Positions 8,936 through 17,957 of a DNA stretch of 64,000 nucleotides are shown one piece after another. Below the pieces are notes generated by a model, which was not told where the DNA came from, did not search any database, and worked only from the letters and a program-made list of their open reading frames with translations. The number at the start of each line of letters is the position of its first letter. The first letter of the stretch is position 1. The stretch is from Thiodiazotropha sp040506195 (GTDB lineage: Bacteria > Pseudomonadota > Gammaproteobacteria > Chromatiales > Chromatiaceae): positions 434,001-498,000 of the forward strand of contig JBEVXH010000004.1 of the NCBI GenBank assembly GCA_040506195.1. Direction: 5' to 3'. A program made the translations under genes and the position numbers.

Positions 8936-9551
8936 TCCGATAACCAATTTCGCCTTACGGATAATTCTATGGCTACCGTTCTGCTTGCTCCTGTGGTATT
9001 TCTTCGCACCTACGCTGCTTTGGCCCCTGTCAATACTTACTGACTGGATAATGGTCGCATTGTTTCCGGATGTGATCGGAGAAGTCATGCAGTTGGGGAA
9101 CGAGATGGATGTTGTCACTTCATTGCCGCTGCCTGAGGAGATGAGGGCTGGGCTGCCATTGGGGTATACGGGTGATTTGGTATTTACCCTCAATCCACTT
9201 ATCTACAGTTACGGACTGCCACTGTATACTGCCCTTGTGATCGCCTCAGTTGGTGAGGAAGGGGAAAAATGGCGCCGCTGGCTATGGGGATTGCCTCTCT
9301 TGCTTCTTGTTCAGCTTTGGGGCGTCAGTCTCGATATATTGAAAACACTGCTTTTTAAATTAGGTGCTGAGAGCGCCAATCAGTTGACATTTAGTCCTCT
9401 ACAAAAAGAAATAGTGGCGCTTGGGTATCAGCTTGGCTACTTAATACTTCCACCCGTGATGCCTGTGATGATATGGGCAGTATTTTTCCGCGATTTTATT
9501 GTTAACCTGGTTTGGGGATGTTCGGAGTCAGAAACGACAACCATGGGTTAA
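8916..9551 (+). CDS. Exosortase H-associated membrane protein
   Basis: 211 residues from ATG 8916, which lies inside the end of xrtH; a TTG at 8865 would overlap by 71 bases and is less likely. Several hydrophobic segments (for example FALRIILWLPFCLLLWYFF and PLYTALVIASVG) separate a middle loop. A membrane protein of this size directly after xrtH is a known companion family of exosortase H whose role is not established; it may help in substrate presentation or acceptor transfer. No catalytic motif is apparent. The stop is followed by an empty stretch, so the module is three genes. Confidence 0.75.
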   Translation: MRLKRHNPITNFALRIILWLPFCLLLWYFFAPTLLWPLSILTDWIMVALFPDVIGEVMQLGNEMDVVTSLPLPEEMRAGLPLGYTGDLVFTLNPLIYSYGLPLYTALVIASVGEEGEKWRRWLWGLPLLLLVQLWGVSLDILKTLLFKLGAESANQLTFSPLQKEIVALGYQLGYLILPPVMPVMIWAVFFRDFIVNLVWGCSESETTTMG

Positions 9552-10003
9552 AAAGGAGATATGTGAATGCCTCCCCGAGTTCAATGCTAAAACGATGAAG
9601 GAACGGTTCACTGACATATATCCGGCATCGTAATGGATCCTGACTTAAATGATCGGTGCCTCGAAGGGATCCGCGACCGGTTTAATGGCGCACCAGTTTA
9701 ATGAGATACCCACCCTGGATTTGTCAAACTCAATCCGGTGTGGCAATCTCTCGTGACTAATCGATATCAAGAAGCGATATCATGCCCATCCAAGGAAAGC
9801 CCAGCCCCATGCTGAGGGTTGAGGTTGTTTCGGATTTCAGTTTCAGAGTGATTGACAGGGAAATCTGTCCCAGCAAACAAAGCATTTCTATGTTAATTGA
9901 TTGATGCAGGCCTGATAGAAATGGTCGTGAGTCTAATGTAATTGGTACGCTTTAGAGTGGGTGTCTTGTTTGTGGTTTATAAGATGTCCCGTAAGTGAAA
10001 TTG
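9552..10003. other. Intergenic region, nothing recognised
   Basis: About 450 bases between the exosortase module and a convergent regulator gene. I see no credible gene, hairpin terminator or known RNA in it. Confidence 0.5.
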
Positions 10004-10966
10004 TTAGCAGTGCATTTGTGCGTATAACGTTGGTGTAACTCCAAATTGAGTTTTAAAGGCGGATCTGAATGCGGATTCCGACCGAAAGCCTACGCTAGTA
10101 GCGATAATATTGATGGGTTGTCCTGCCTCAATGAGGTTTTTGCCTGCCTCCAGCTTCAGCTGTTCAAGAAATTTAGACGGTGTTTGATTAAACGTTTTCG
10201 TGAAGTGTCTGTGGAAACTCCGCTCTGACATTCCTAGGTATTCTGCCATCTCTGAAACTTTCGTTGTCTTATCAAGGCGGTTTGATAGCCAATCGACCAA
10301 TGCGCTGTATCGTTCATCGGCTTTAACCTGAGCTGCCAGCAACTCACTGAACTGAGATTGATAGCCGGGGCGATGTGAATACACTACAAGTTGTTTCGCG
10401 ACTTTTGACTTCAACAAAGCACCATGATCAGATTCAATCACCGCCAGTGCCATGTCTATGCCAGCCGCTACGCCTGCAGATGTCCAGAGTTTTCCATCCT
10501 TCACGTACAGCGCGTCTGCATCAACAATCAAATCCTTAAAGAGCTTTCCGAGTCGCTCTCTTCCTGCCCAATGGGTAGTTGCTCGTTTACCTTCGAGCAG
10601 CCCGGTTTTACCAAGTACAAATGCTCCGGTGCAAATTGACCCGTAACGCTCTGCTTTTCTCGAAGCTGTCTGAAGCGCCGTTTGAATGGTTGTGTCTTTC
10701 ATTGCAGCAACTAACTCTCGCTCGTAAGCGCCAACTACAAACACGGTATCCGATGCTGTGAATTTAAAGCCTGTAATAGGCTCTGAGGAAAGCGATAGGC
10801 CTGAGTTGGACAAGACGCTCCCGGAAACAGGACTTACAACCTTTATGCTGTAGAGCGAGCCACCCGAGATTGCATTGGCGGCGGAAAAGACTGCCGCTGG
10901 TCCCGCAACATCAAGCAACTCGATTCCATGGTAAACAATAAAAATGATTCTGCGTTTTTTAGACAT
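10004..10966 (-). CDS. GlxA/FtrA-type transcriptional regulator (DJ-1/PfpI domain plus AraC HTH)
   Basis: 320 residues from ATG 10966 (MSKKRRIIFIVYHG); an upstream ATG at 10993 is possible. Residues 4-165 form a DJ-1/PfpI, glutamine-amidotransferase-like sensor domain, with the nucleophile-elbow sequence GSICTGAFVLG around residue 110. Residues about 225-318 carry the two helix-turn-helix units of an AraC regulator (VSEMAEYLGMSERSFHRHF and IATSVGFRSESAFRSAF). Such proteins sense small molecules and activate adjacent genes. It is divergent from the HD-domain gene at 11081, with 114 bases between starts, so that gene is the likeliest target. The ligand is unknown. Confidence 0.88.
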   Translation of the reverse strand: MSKKRRIIFIVYHGIELLDVAGPAAVFSAANAISGGSLYSIKVVSPVSGSVLSNSGLSLSSEPITGFKFTASDTVFVVGAYERELVAAMKDTTIQTALQTASRKAERYGSICTGAFVLGKTGLLEGKRATTHWAGRERLGKLFKDLIVDADALYVKDGKLWTSAGVAAGIDMALAVIESDHGALLKSKVAKQLVVYSHRPGYQSQFSELLAAQVKADERYSALVDWLSNRLDKTTKVSEMAEYLGMSERSFHRHFTKTFNQTPSKFLEQLKLEAGKNLIEAGQPINIIATSVGFRSESAFRSAFKTQFGVTPTLYAQMHC

Positions 10967-11080
10967 TGGCAGAATATAGCTTTTTATTGTCATTTACGCC
11001 AAAAAGAACGGCGTTTAGTCTATGTTGACGTAAACAGAATCACCGGGCTGATGCCTGTTGAATTAGTGGGACCATAATTG

Positions 11081-11833
11081 ATGAAAAAAATAGGAACACT
11101 GAAGTGGGTAGAGGCGTCCAACGGGAAACTTGGGCTCGTCGATAGATTGACACTCATTGCGCAAGGGGTGAAAGCTAAAGCCGACACGCGACGGAGGATC
11201 ACATCAGGTCAGAAAATAAGAAACATGGAAGTGAAAGATATTTTGCCACCCGACAGTCCTACCGCCAGGGAGGCAATGGCGATGTGCGAGGAGGCAAGTC
11301 AGCCCTTCCTCTTCAACCACTGTCTCCGTTCCTATTTCTGGGCGCGCCTACTGGATGATGTTTCAGAACCATTTGACGATGAGGCAGTATTTACTGCCTT
11401 GATGTTGCATGACATGGGGTTGACTGATAAATATCGCCTGCAAGATGCTGAACAACAGTGCTTCACGATTGTCGGGGCTAGAATGGCGGATGAGCTGGCC
11501 AGCAAACACAACTGGTCCGATAAGCGTGCAAGCATTGCCGCGAATGCGATCACTTTGCATCTGAATGTCGTCATTGATTCAGCACATGGGAAAGAGGCAA
11601 GGATGGTGCGCGCGGGTTCTGGTGGAGATGTTGCCGGCTTCGGCCTCGATGCTCTCCACGATGACCAAATTCAAGCAGTCTGCGATAAATACCCCAGGCT
11701 TAATATGAAGAGAAACATGCGAGCAGTCATAGGAATTGAAACCAAGGAACGTCCAGATTGCCGCATTGCATTTCTCGACAACATGTTCGCGTTCCGAAAC
11801 TTGATTGCTCAAGCACCTATGTTTAGCGAATAA
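11081..11833 (+). CDS. HD-domain metal-dependent hydrolase
   Basis: 250 residues from ATG 11081. The HD signature is present in order: His in FNHCLRSYFWARLL, the HD doublet in ALMLHDMGL, then further His residues in ANAITLHLNV. The arrangement (NHCLRSY..., then LHDMG) resembles the subgroup annotated as cyanamide hydratase or HD-domain phosphohydrolase, in which two His and two Asp bind a metal. No signal peptide, so cytosolic. It lies opposite the DJ-1/AraC regulator and probably depends on it. Substrate not predictable; cyanamide hydratase activity is only one option. No further gene follows in the same direction. Confidence 0.78.
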   Translation: MKKIGTLKWVEASNGKLGLVDRLTLIAQGVKAKADTRRRITSGQKIRNMEVKDILPPDSPTAREAMAMCEEASQPFLFNHCLRSYFWARLLDDVSEPFDDEAVFTALMLHDMGLTDKYRLQDAEQQCFTIVGARMADELASKHNWSDKRASIAANAITLHLNVVIDSAHGKEARMVRAGSGGDVAGFGLDALHDDQIQAVCDKYPRLNMKRNMRAVIGIETKERPDCRIAFLDNMFAFRNLIAQAPMFSE

Positions 11834-12123
11834 ATTAGGATTATTAAAGTCAAGACACCTGCTTCTTTCCAGAATAGGAGACACGCAAGAATCAGGGTTC
11901 AGCCCCCTATTGTTCACAAGCTGTTAACTGATTCGAAATGGTCGTCAAACCATTCGATGTTATATTCCATCACTCTCATTACCATCTCCTTAGACTATTT
12001 CCATAGCAACAGACATTGGGTCACGCAGCCGGTGAGCAACGGCTCGCACGGTTAATACAAAATCTGGCAAGTGATTGTTGTCGCTCCCTCACTAACACGA
12101 TAATCAGTTCTTGTTTTTTTGCA

Positions 12124-13167
12124 CTAATTATCGGTCTTTGATGAAATTGCCCGTCTGACCATCTTCTCTACATTAGGCACCATGTTGTCAGGTAATAACG
12201 CAATGTCCGGGTGGTTCTGTGCGTATACGCGAAAAATTTCATCGGCAAAAGCTTGGCCGATGGCCGATACGCCCTCAAAGTCAAAGATGACGTATTGAAA
12301 TCTCTCTATACGGGCTAATAATCTTTTCGCTTGAGATCTTGAGACTAGCTTTTCCGTTCCATACTGAGCCAGCCGGACAGGGATAACCGTTTTATTGAAC
12401 TGAAACTCATCCGGCCCGGCAAAATCATCAAATACGGTTTGAATGTTGCGCTCGCAATCCCGATTGATGAGCATGTAGACTGCCGTGCCGACTTCACTGC
12501 TTGTAATGTTTGTTTCCAAAATATAATCAAATTCGAAACTGTCATCGTGGCTGAATTTTATGCCTCGTGAATCGATTTCAAATTGATCAAATACCCTGGA
12601 AGTAAAAAAAATTCCCTCACCCGTATGATTATCAGGGTCAGTTGTCAGTTTCCCTTTTGATAACTCGAGCAAGGCTTGGCGCTCGTCGCTTAATTCGCAA
12701 AGCCGCTTGATTTTTCTGAAAATACCTTCGCCATCATCCATCACGAAAATCATGATTTTTTCTTGATCTCTTATGGCAGAGATAAAGATATGCTCACCGC
12801 TGGAATGGTCAATCACATTATTGACCATTTCAGTAAAGCCGTAGTGGCATATATCGAATATGTTCTCGGGCAGGCCATCAAATACGAAGGAAAAATGGTC
12901 TCTCCAAACGCCATCTTCCGTAAACTCATCTGTAAGCGGAAACAATGAGTTATGTTTCCTTGAGTCGCCCAGAAAATATCGTTTTCCCTTGCCGCTGCCC
13001 GTCGAACTCAGCCACCCTTCTTTTTCCAGGCGTTTAATATGATTATTGACGGCCTGGGGGGTTATCGAGAATAAATTGGCAATATGTTTTGAAATATCAG
13101 TGGGATGGTGTCCCACATCCCGGACTATTTGGCGCCTGATTTTCTCGCCTCTTTCTCTGTTATTCAC
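12124..13167 (-). CDS. HTH-HATPase-DUF4325 (STAS-like) regulatory protein
   Basis: 347 residues, GTG start at 13167 behind an AAAGGA ribosome site. Residues 1-65 are a winged helix-turn-helix (TPQAVNNHIKRLEKEGW). Residues about 90-230 are a GHKL ATPase fold: an N-box in FTEMVNNVIDHS, a G1-type DDGEGIF, and a G2-like HTGEGIFFTSRVF. Residues about 255-335 match the STAS-like DUF4325 domain (FQYVIFDFEGVSAIGQAFADE). This combination suggests a protein whose DNA binding is switched by nucleotide or a partner, comparable in logic to anti-sigma/anti-anti-sigma pairs fused in one chain. Its upstream region holds four CTTAAAGGA-like half-sites, hence probable autoregulation. Targets unknown except the possible site at 4401. 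Confidence 0.82.
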   Translation of the reverse strand: MNNRERGEKIRRQIVRDVGHHPTDISKHIANLFSITPQAVNNHIKRLEKEGWLSSTGSGKGKRYFLGDSRKHNSLFPLTDEFTEDGVWRDHFSFVFDGLPENIFDICHYGFTEMVNNVIDHSSGEHIFISAIRDQEKIMIFVMDDGEGIFRKIKRLCELSDERQALLELSKGKLTTDPDNHTGEGIFFTSRVFDQFEIDSRGIKFSHDDSFEFDYILETNITSSEVGTAVYMLINRDCERNIQTVFDDFAGPDEFQFNKTVIPVRLAQYGTEKLVSRSQAKRLLARIERFQYVIFDFEGVSAIGQAFADEIFRVYAQNHPDIALLPDNMVPNVEKMVRRAISSKTDN

Positions 13168-13173
13168 TATGGG

Positions 13174-13245
13174 TCCTTTAAGATAATCGTTTTCTTAAAG
13201 GATAAGTTGGATTTACTTAAAGGACAAGTGGCTCTTTTTAAAGGG
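13174..13245. promoter_or_regulatory. Array of four CTTAAAGGA-like half-sites in front of the DUF4325 regulator
   Basis: TCCTTTAAG at 13174-13182 (inverted), CTTAAAGGA at 13194-13202 and 13216-13224, and TTTAAAGGG at 13237-13245. Successive half-sites start 20-22 bases apart, about two helical turns, so all face one side of the DNA. The first one includes the gene's own ribosome site. The first two form the same inverted repeat with an 11-base spacer as at 4401-4429. Confidence 0.6.
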
Positions 13246-13256
13246 TACGGCGGTCT

Positions 13257-14045
13257 TTATTCGCCTTTATGAAGCCGTCGCCAAGGCAGGCTGGCGGGCT
13301 TTAACACATTCCCGTTGGCTTGGGTCAGCGCAATGTCATAGGCATCGGCCAGGTTCTTCTCGTTGAGTACCGTTTCCGCCGATCCTTCCGCGAGGGTTGT
13401 ACCCTGGTGCAGGAGCTGGAGTCGCTGGCAGTAGTGGGTGGCGAGGCTGAGGTCGTGCAGGACGACGATGACGGCGTGTCTCGCTTCGCAGTGTTCGCTG
13501 AGCAGCGTCATGACGTCGAGCTGATGGGCGGGATCGAGGGCGGAGACAGGTTCGTCCGCCAGCAGGATGTCGGGTTCGGTGACCAGGGCGCGGGCGAGCA
13601 GGACCCTGGCCTGTTCGCCGCCGGAGAGGGTGTTGAATGCGCGATGCCGCAGGGCGAGCAGGTCGGTCTGGCAGATGACCCGTTCGATCAGCTTTCGGTC
13701 TTCTTGCCCGGGGGCCTGCCAGGGCTCCAGGTGGGGGGTGCGGCCAAGGGCGACGATCCGCTCCACGCTCATGGGCCAGGCGATCTCGCTCAGCTGGGGC
13801 AGATAGGCGACACGCCGCGCCCGCTCGCTGCGTGGGACCGAGCTGATGGGTGTCCCGTTGAGTGAGAGGCTGCCGGTGTCCGCCTCGATCACACCGGCCA
13901 GCAGGCGTAGCAGGGTGCTTTTGCCTGCGCCGTTGGGACCGATGAGGCCCAGCATCTCTCCCCGCTCGAGGACGATATCCACGTCCTGCAGGATCGGTTG
14001 GTTGTTGCGTGTCACAAAGAGCGACTCGCCGTAGAGCAGACTCAT
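13257..14045 (-). CDS. btuD: Vitamin B12 ABC transporter, ATP-binding protein
   Basis: 262 residues from ATG 14045, which overlaps the btuC stop by four bases (ATGA). Walker A is LIGPNGAGKSTLLRLL, the ABC signature is LSGGEQARVLLARAL, and Walker B with its catalytic Glu is ILLADEPVSALDP, followed by the switch His in VLHDLSLA. This order and spacing are those of FecE/BtuD-type importers. It energises cobalamin uptake across the inner membrane with BtuC. Fourth and last gene of the btuBFCD operon. Assignment to B12 rather than iron-siderophore comes from the riboswitch upstream of btuB. Confidence 0.9.
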   Translation of the reverse strand: MSLLYGESLFVTRNNQPILQDVDIVLERGEMLGLIGPNGAGKSTLLRLLAGVIEADTGSLSLNGTPISSVPRSERARRVAYLPQLSEIAWPMSVERIVALGRTPHLEPWQAPGQEDRKLIERVICQTDLLALRHRAFNTLSGGEQARVLLARALVTEPDILLADEPVSALDPAHQLDVMTLLSEHCEARHAVIVVLHDLSLATHYCQRLQLLHQGTTLAEGSAETVLNEKNLADAYDIALTQANGNVLKPASLPWRRLHKGE

Positions 14046-15043
14046 GACCCGCGACCTCTGTGGTGCAGGATCAGCCAGAGAAAGAAGGGGGCGCCGATGA
14101 GGGAGGTGACCACGCCGACCTTGATCTCGCCCTGCACCGGCAGCAGACGGACCCCCATGTCGGCGAGCATCAGCAGCAGTGCACCGCCCATGGCGCTGGG
14201 GATCAGCAGCCGGCTGGGCTGGTAGCCCACCAGGGGGCGCAGCAGGTGGGGCACCACCAGGCCGATGAAGCCGATGGCGCCGGTGACCGAGATGGCCGAT
14301 CCCACCGCCAGGGCGACGGCGAGAAAGAGGCGTCTTCTCAGATTGGGCAGGTCGGCGCCCATGGAGCTGGCGGTCTCTTCCCCCAGGGTGAGGAGGTCGA
14401 GGGGGCGGCCCTGACGCCAGATCAGCAGCCAGCCGAGCAGGGTGCCGGGGAGGAGAATCCACAGTTCGTTGCGGCTGACATTGGCCAGGGAGCCGAGCAT
14501 CCAGAGGGCGATCTCCTGCACCGCGTAGGGGCTGGGGGCCAGGTTGAGCAGCAGGGAAACCAGGGCCAGGGCGAAGGCGTTGACCGCCACTCCCGCCAGG
14601 ATCAGGGTGAGGGTGCCTCCGTCGCGACCGGCCAGGAGATAGACCGTCAGGGTCGCCAGCAGGGCACCCGCCATGCCCCCTAATGGCAGCGCGAAGGCGA
14701 AGAGACCGGCGACGCCGAAGTAGAGGGTGATCACGGCACCCAGGGCCGCGCCGCTGGCGCTGCCGACCAGGCCGGGGCTGGCCAGGGGATTGCGCAGCAG
14801 GGATTGCATCACCGCGCCGCAGAGGCCGAGGGAGGCCCCGGCCAGCAGGGCGACCAGGGTTCTCGGGATGCGCAGCTCGGTGAGGATCAGGCTGTAGACG
14901 CCGGGCTTGTCGCCGAAGCTCTCCTGCAATGCCTGCATCAGCGGCAGGGGTTGGCTGCCGATGGTCAGGGAGAGCAGGGCGGTGATGAGGATGGCGCCGC
15001 CGAGGGAGAGCATCAGCCGGTGTTGTCGGATGGCGGCGATCAT
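14042..15043 (-). CDS. btuC: Vitamin B12 ABC transporter, permease
   Basis: 333 residues, about ten hydrophobic segments. The FecCD family pattern is clear: LRIPRTLVALLAGASLGLCG near the N-terminus, NPLASPGLVGSASGAALGA around residue 90, and GAIGFIGLVVPHLLRPL around residue 250, which contains the coupling region for the ATPase. The length equals that of typical BtuC or HmuU proteins. The start overlaps the btuF stop by four bases and its stop overlaps btuD by four, so the three genes are translationally coupled. Two copies form the channel for cobalamin delivered by BtuF. Confidence 0.92.
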   Translation of the reverse strand: MIAAIRQHRLMLSLGGAILITALLSLTIGSQPLPLMQALQESFGDKPGVYSLILTELRIPRTLVALLAGASLGLCGAVMQSLLRNPLASPGLVGSASGAALGAVITLYFGVAGLFAFALPLGGMAGALLATLTVYLLAGRDGGTLTLILAGVAVNAFALALVSLLLNLAPSPYAVQEIALWMLGSLANVSRNELWILLPGTLLGWLLIWRQGRPLDLLTLGEETASSMGADLPNLRRRLFLAVALAVGSAISVTGAIGFIGLVVPHLLRPLVGYQPSRLLIPSAMGGALLLMLADMGVRLLPVQGEIKVGVVTSLIGAPFFLWLILHHRGRGS

Positions 15044-15870
15044 CGATTCCTCTCCCTCACTCTCGCCTGCTGCAACAGCGCCACTGCATCGGCCAGCATC
15101 GGCCCGGGGCAGATCCAGTACTTGTAGGGTATCTCCACCATGGGATGCTTCGCCGGCAGGCGTTGCAGGGCGGGGTGGTGCAGCTGTCTCTCCGCCAGCG
15201 AATCCCCCGAGCCGCTATAGGGAGAGGTGAAGATGGTCTCGGGTTGCCAGTGCAGGACCCTTTCCAGCGGCACCGGGGTATAGCCTTCGACGCCCTGCTG
15301 TGCGGCCAGGTTGTGCCAGCCCGCGATTCGCAGGGCTTCGTCCTGCAGGGTGTCGCTGCCGCTGGTATAACCGCGGGGTTGGAGGAAGATCGCCGTCGGC
15401 GGTTGAGCGGCTTTGGCTGCGCCGGACTGCAACCGTTGCTGCATCTGTCGTATCAGCGATTCGCCCCGCGACCCCTGGCCCAGCCGGGTGGCCAGTCGGC
15501 GAATATCCGCAGCGATATCGTCGAGGCGATGGCCGAGGGAGAGTTGATGCAGCGGATAGCCCAACTGCTTGAGGGTCGTCCGCAGGCGTGGGTTGGTGTG
15601 GGGGGTGACCAGTATCAGATCGGGTTTGAAGCGGATGATCTCCTCGGCCCGGGCATGGTTGAGGGGATAGGCCGCGGCCGCATCCGCGACGAAGGAGTTG
15701 TCGGGGTCCCGGGAGAGGTAGCTGACCGACGCCACCTGTTGGGGGTCGGCCAGCATCAGGAGCAGCTGATCGCTGCAGAGGTTGACCGAGACCACCCGTC
15801 GGGGCGGTTCGGCGGCGACAGCCATGCCTGAGATGAGTATCAGCAGTGTGGCGATCGCTTTAATCTGCAT
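15040..15870 (-). CDS. btuF: Vitamin B12-binding periplasmic protein
   Basis: 276 residues with a signal peptide (MQIKAIATLLILISGMAVAA). The mature protein has the class III binding-protein layout: RRVVSVNLCSDQLLLML at the first lobe, YPLNHARAEEIIRFKPDLIL, the long connecting helix, and a second lobe ending WICPGPMLADAVALL. Known BtuF proteins bind cobalamin between two lobes and pass it to BtuCD. The ORF starts three bases after the btuB stop in operon order. A ferric-chelate specificity cannot be excluded from the protein alone; the riboswitch-controlled operon makes B12 most likely. Confidence 0.88.
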   Translation of the reverse strand: MQIKAIATLLILISGMAVAAEPPRRVVSVNLCSDQLLLMLADPQQVASVSYLSRDPDNSFVADAAAAYPLNHARAEEIIRFKPDLILVTPHTNPRLRTTLKQLGYPLHQLSLGHRLDDIAADIRRLATRLGQGSRGESLIRQMQQRLQSGAAKAAQPPTAIFLQPRGYTSGSDTLQDEALRIAGWHNLAAQQGVEGYTPVPLERVLHWQPETIFTSPYSGSGDSLAERQLHHPALQRLPAKHPMVEIPYKYWICPGPMLADAVALLQQARVRERNR

Positions 15871-15873
15871 AAC

Positions 15874-17832
15874 CTATTCGATGCGATAGTTCAGGGTCAG
15901 CCAAAGGTTTCGCTCCGGTGCCGGGAAGAAGGCGGCGCTTCGGGTGAAGCCGGCATCGAATCCGACAGCGCCTGAATTCGAGTACTGTTTATCGAGCAGG
16001 TTATCGATCCGCAGGCCGATGCGCCAGGGGCCGGTGGTGAATTGCGAGCCCAGGTTGAGGAGGCCGTAGCCGGGCAGCTGCTCGAAGCTGTTGCTGAAAT
16101 CCCCCCCCAGGATACGTTTGCTGCTGAAGAGACCTTCGGCAAAGAGATGCCATCTCTGTGACGGGGTCCAGTCAGCGGAGAGACGGCCGGTACGGGCCGC
16201 CACCAGGGGAATGCGGTTGCCGTCAAAGGGTCCGGCCGTGATACGGGGGTCGGTGTAGGTGAGGCTGCCGCCCAGCGAGATATCGGTACGGATCTGCCAG
16301 TTGCCTTCCAGTATGGCGCCTTCGCGTTTCGTCTCGTCCAGGTTGATATTGCTGAAGCCGGAGGTGTCGAAGCTGATCTCGTTGTCGAGGTCGAGCCGGT
16401 AGATCACCAGCTTGGCGTTGAAACCGGGCCGGCGCCACTCGGCACCCGCCTCTTGGGAGATGCCGGTCTGATTCTCCAGCCCCACCGGCTGGCCGAAGAC
16501 CGGGTTGGTATGTTCGTCCACGGTGGCGAAGCGGAAATTCTCGTCGACCCGTACGAAGAGACGCAGTGAATCGTTCGCCTGCAGGCTCACGCCGAGGGCG
16601 CCGACGCTCTCCGAGTCGTCCAGCTGATCGGCTCCGGCGAAGCTCTCGATAGCATTGTCCACCGAGGCGTGACGAAATCCGGCGGTGACCGTGATACGGT
16701 CGTTGGCGGGTAGGGTGATTTGTGCGTAGACGGCATCCACCGATTGATCGAGCAGGGTCGGACCAAAGCTGGTCTGAAGTGAATAGTCGGTGCGTTCCAG
16801 GTCGGCGCCGGCGGTCACACGGGCCTCTCCGTTGGCCATCGGGTAGACGCCGATGAAACGGGGATTGAAGCCTTTGACCGTCCTGTCCTGGGTCGCGAGT
16901 GAGCCGGGGAAGGTGCGAAAGCCGGTTTGGAACTCCCGGTCGTTGTCGCGGTGGGTCAGCTCGCCTTCGAAGGACCAGTAGCGGCCCAGTTGCTGCTGCA
17001 GGCCGAGCCGGCTGACGTCTGTCTCCGTATCACTGAAGTCGCCGGCATAGGCGGCGGCGGACTGCCTGCGGTTCTGCGCAAGCTCATCCGCAAACAGGGA
17101 ACCCGGCAGCTGCTGAAAATGATCGATCCGCTGCTGCTCGAAGAAGAGACCGCCGCGCGCGTATTCATAGTCGAGGCGCAGGTTGAAATCGTTGCGATCC
17201 GTCTCGTTGTTGTCCCGGTAGTTATCGCTGATCCGGCGCTTGGCGGAGAAGCGATAGGCCAGCCCGTTGCCGAGCCGGTTGCTGATGTGGGCATAGCCTT
17301 CGCGGCCTTTATAGCTGCCGGCGGCAACTGCGATGTCGGCGGAGAATGCCTCAGGCTCACGGGTGATGATGTTGACCATGCCGCCCACCGCCTGGTTGCC
17401 GTAGAGGGTGCCGGCGCTGCCCTGGACGATCTCGATCCGCTCGACCCGGCGCAGGTCGATGGCGTTGAGGTCCGGCGCGGCGATGTCGCTGGGGTTGTTG
17501 AGTCGTCGTCCGTCCACCAGGATCAGGGTGTTGGAACCCGCCGTGGGGCCGAACCCCCGCATGTCGATGGTGGCCTGGCTGCCGTCGCCGTAGAGGCTGT
17601 TGATCTGGATGCCGCTGCGGGACTGCAGCAGTCGTTGCAGGTTGTGTGCGCCGCTGTTCTCGATCTCGTCCCGTTCGATCACGGTGATGCCGGCCGGGGT
17701 TTCTATGGTCGCCTGTTCCGTGCGCGAGGCGCTGATGACGATGGTGGGCAGATGCGTTGCCGCCAGTAGCGGCAGATTTGTTAATAGTAATAGTCCGGCT
17801 GTTAACCACCGGCCTTTGTTGGAAAGTTTCAC
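15874..17832 (-). CDS. btuB: TonB-dependent vitamin B12 outer-membrane receptor
   Basis: About 652 residues. I choose GTG 17832 (VKLSNKGRWLTAG) because GGGAG sits six bases upstream; ATG 17853 would add seven residues before the signal. After the signal peptide comes the TonB box region (LPTIVISASRTEQ), the plug domain with AGITVIERDEIENSG and LILVDGRRLNN, then a long 22-strand barrel ending in LWLTLNYRIE. The length fits BtuB-type receptors. It imports cobalamin with energy from TonB/ExbBD, which are not in this window. First gene of btuBFCD and directly controlled by the cobalamin riboswitch 130 bases upstream. Confidence 0.9.
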   Translation of the reverse strand: MKLSNKGRWLTAGLLLLTNLPLLAATHLPTIVISASRTEQATIETPAGITVIERDEIENSGAHNLQRLLQSRSGIQINSLYGDGSQATIDMRGFGPTAGSNTLILVDGRRLNNPSDIAAPDLNAIDLRRVERIEIVQGSAGTLYGNQAVGGMVNIITREPEAFSADIAVAAGSYKGREGYAHISNRLGNGLAYRFSAKRRISDNYRDNNETDRNDFNLRLDYEYARGGLFFEQQRIDHFQQLPGSLFADELAQNRRQSAAAYAGDFSDTETDVSRLGLQQQLGRYWSFEGELTHRDNDREFQTGFRTFPGSLATQDRTVKGFNPRFIGVYPMANGEARVTAGADLERTDYSLQTSFGPTLLDQSVDAVYAQITLPANDRITVTAGFRHASVDNAIESFAGADQLDDSESVGALGVSLQANDSLRLFVRVDENFRFATVDEHTNPVFGQPVGLENQTGISQEAGAEWRRPGFNAKLVIYRLDLDNEISFDTSGFSNINLDETKREGAILEGNWQIRTDISLGGSLTYTDPRITAGPFDGNRIPLVAARTGRLSADWTPSQRWHLFAEGLFSSKRILGGDFSNSFEQLPGYGLLNLGSQFTTGPWRIGLRIDNLLDKQYSNSGAVGFDAGFTRSAAFFPAPERNLWLTLNYRIE

Positions 17833-17957
17833 GGTTGACTCCCGATGACGCACACCCGCGTCGATGGTTGATTGAATGTGCGCAGAGGGAGATGAGACGG
17901 TTCAGCGCTGGAACGACTGGACACGTCCCCATGCCGCCCACCGCAACACAGCGAATC

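Noticed and set aside
14046..14462. N-terminal extension of the btuD frame to 14462
   Set aside because: The added residues are Pro/Arg-rich antisense-like translation inside btuC; the true start overlaps the btuC stop.
17881..17957. Part of the btuB leader as a small gene
   Set aside because: It is the expression platform of the riboswitch; no open frame with a ribosome site.
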